A stretch of 5,926 bases of DNA from an uncultured Planctomycetota bacterium (lineage in GTDB: Bacteria > Planctomycetota > Planctomycetia > Pirellulales > Thermoguttaceae). The translations under genes were made by a program, and so were the position numbers. Below the pieces are notes generated by a model. It had not been told where the DNA came from and did no database searches. It saw only the letters and a program-made list of their open reading frames with translations. This document shows, in pieces, positions 5,695 to 5,926 of this stretch. The first letter of the stretch is position 1. Every line of letters begins with the position of its first letter. The stretch covers positions 1 through 5,926 of the forward strand of contig CADBTE010000073.1 in assembly GCA_902797455.1 (NCBI GenBank). The letters run 5' to 3'.

Positions 5695-5926
5695 TTATTT
5701 ATCCGTCCTAAACGGCGTGGCGGGGAGCCCCTCGGCGCTGTAGAGGTTCGCGCCGGCGGGGTTCATCTGCCAGGCGTAGCGCGCCGCCGCGGGAGCGTCG
5801 ACCCCCTCGGCGGTGACCTCGACGGTATCCGGACCGGTAATCTTGGCGTCCCCCCAGACCCAAACCCCGTCGGCCCTCTGCAGCGCGAAGCGCTCCAGCT
5901 TCCCGTTCCAGTCGATCGCCATCGGG
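5695..5926 (-). CDS. Second sialate O-acetylesterase, C-terminal end only (continues beyond right edge)
   Basis: Only the last 76 codons before the TAA at 5697-5695 are inside the window; the frame is open to position 5926 and the start lies outside. The visible residues match the C-terminal beta domain of the neighbouring esterase at 70 of 76 positions (92%), with six substitutions and no gaps, from PMAIDWNGKLERFA to the shared ending PATPFRTDK. The catalytic blocks are not visible, so activity cannot be judged. The MA near the edge is internal, since the same residues occur at position 405 of the full-length copy. It is a tandem paralogue, upstream of the complete copy in the same orientation, with 153 nt between its stop and the next start. 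It could be a full gene or a truncated remnant. Confidence 0.88.
   Translation of the reverse strand, partial: PMAIDWNGKLERFALQRADGVWVWGDAKITGPDTVEVTAEGVDAPAAARYAWQMNPAGANLYSAEGLPATPFRTDK
5695..5926. repeat. Tandem gene duplication, repeat unit 2 (visible part)
   Basis: Partner of 4102-4333. Roughly 30 base differences produce only six amino-acid differences, so most changes are silent. This suggests both copies have been under selection, or that gene conversion keeps them alike. Confidence 0.85.

Overview
The window looks like ordinary chromosome of a fairly GC-rich bacterium. My best guess is a planctomycete (Planctomycetota/PVC group). The free-standing GAF protein resembles a family I remember from planctomycete genomes (motifs ADLEALLGNAVVL, WNAPE, RDFT). 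Secreted sialate O-acetylesterases in several copies and a predicted non-discriminating AspRS also fit. This is inference from recall, not a search.

Layout. Positions 1-2498, minus strand: aspS (aspartyl-tRNA synthetase, GTG start) followed after 9 nt by a purine nucleoside phosphorylase gene that runs off the left edge; the two look like one operon. Positions 2499-2814: divergent intergenic region with the aspS leader, two inverted repeats and a plus-strand promoter with a perfect TATAAT. Positions 2815-3063, plus strand: an 82-residue protein that is half Asp/Glu with no Lys, Arg or His, closed by a very strong intrinsic terminator. Positions 3138-3351: no gene seen. Positions 3352-4065, plus strand: a 237-residue single-GAF-domain protein. 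Positions 4102-5541, minus strand: a secreted sialate O-acetylesterase (SGNH-type, 479 aa), convergent with the GAF gene. Positions 5695-5926, minus strand: the C-terminal end of a second, tandem esterase, 92% identical in protein over the visible 76 residues and collinear without gaps.

How the parts work together. aspS and the phosphorylase are housekeeping (tRNA charging, purine salvage). The two esterases probably remove O-acetyl groups from sialic acids or other glycans outside the cytoplasm. The 153-nt spacer between them holds a promoter (TTGTTT-17-TATAAT), then a GC hairpin, then a short hairpin with five U residues, then the ribosome binding site of the downstream copy. The terminator therefore lies inside the predicted leader of that copy, which suggests either a plain transcript boundary or an attenuator. 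I see no defence system, CRISPR array, mobile element or tRNA/rRNA gene. The least explained items are the ultra-acidic protein and the structured spacers.
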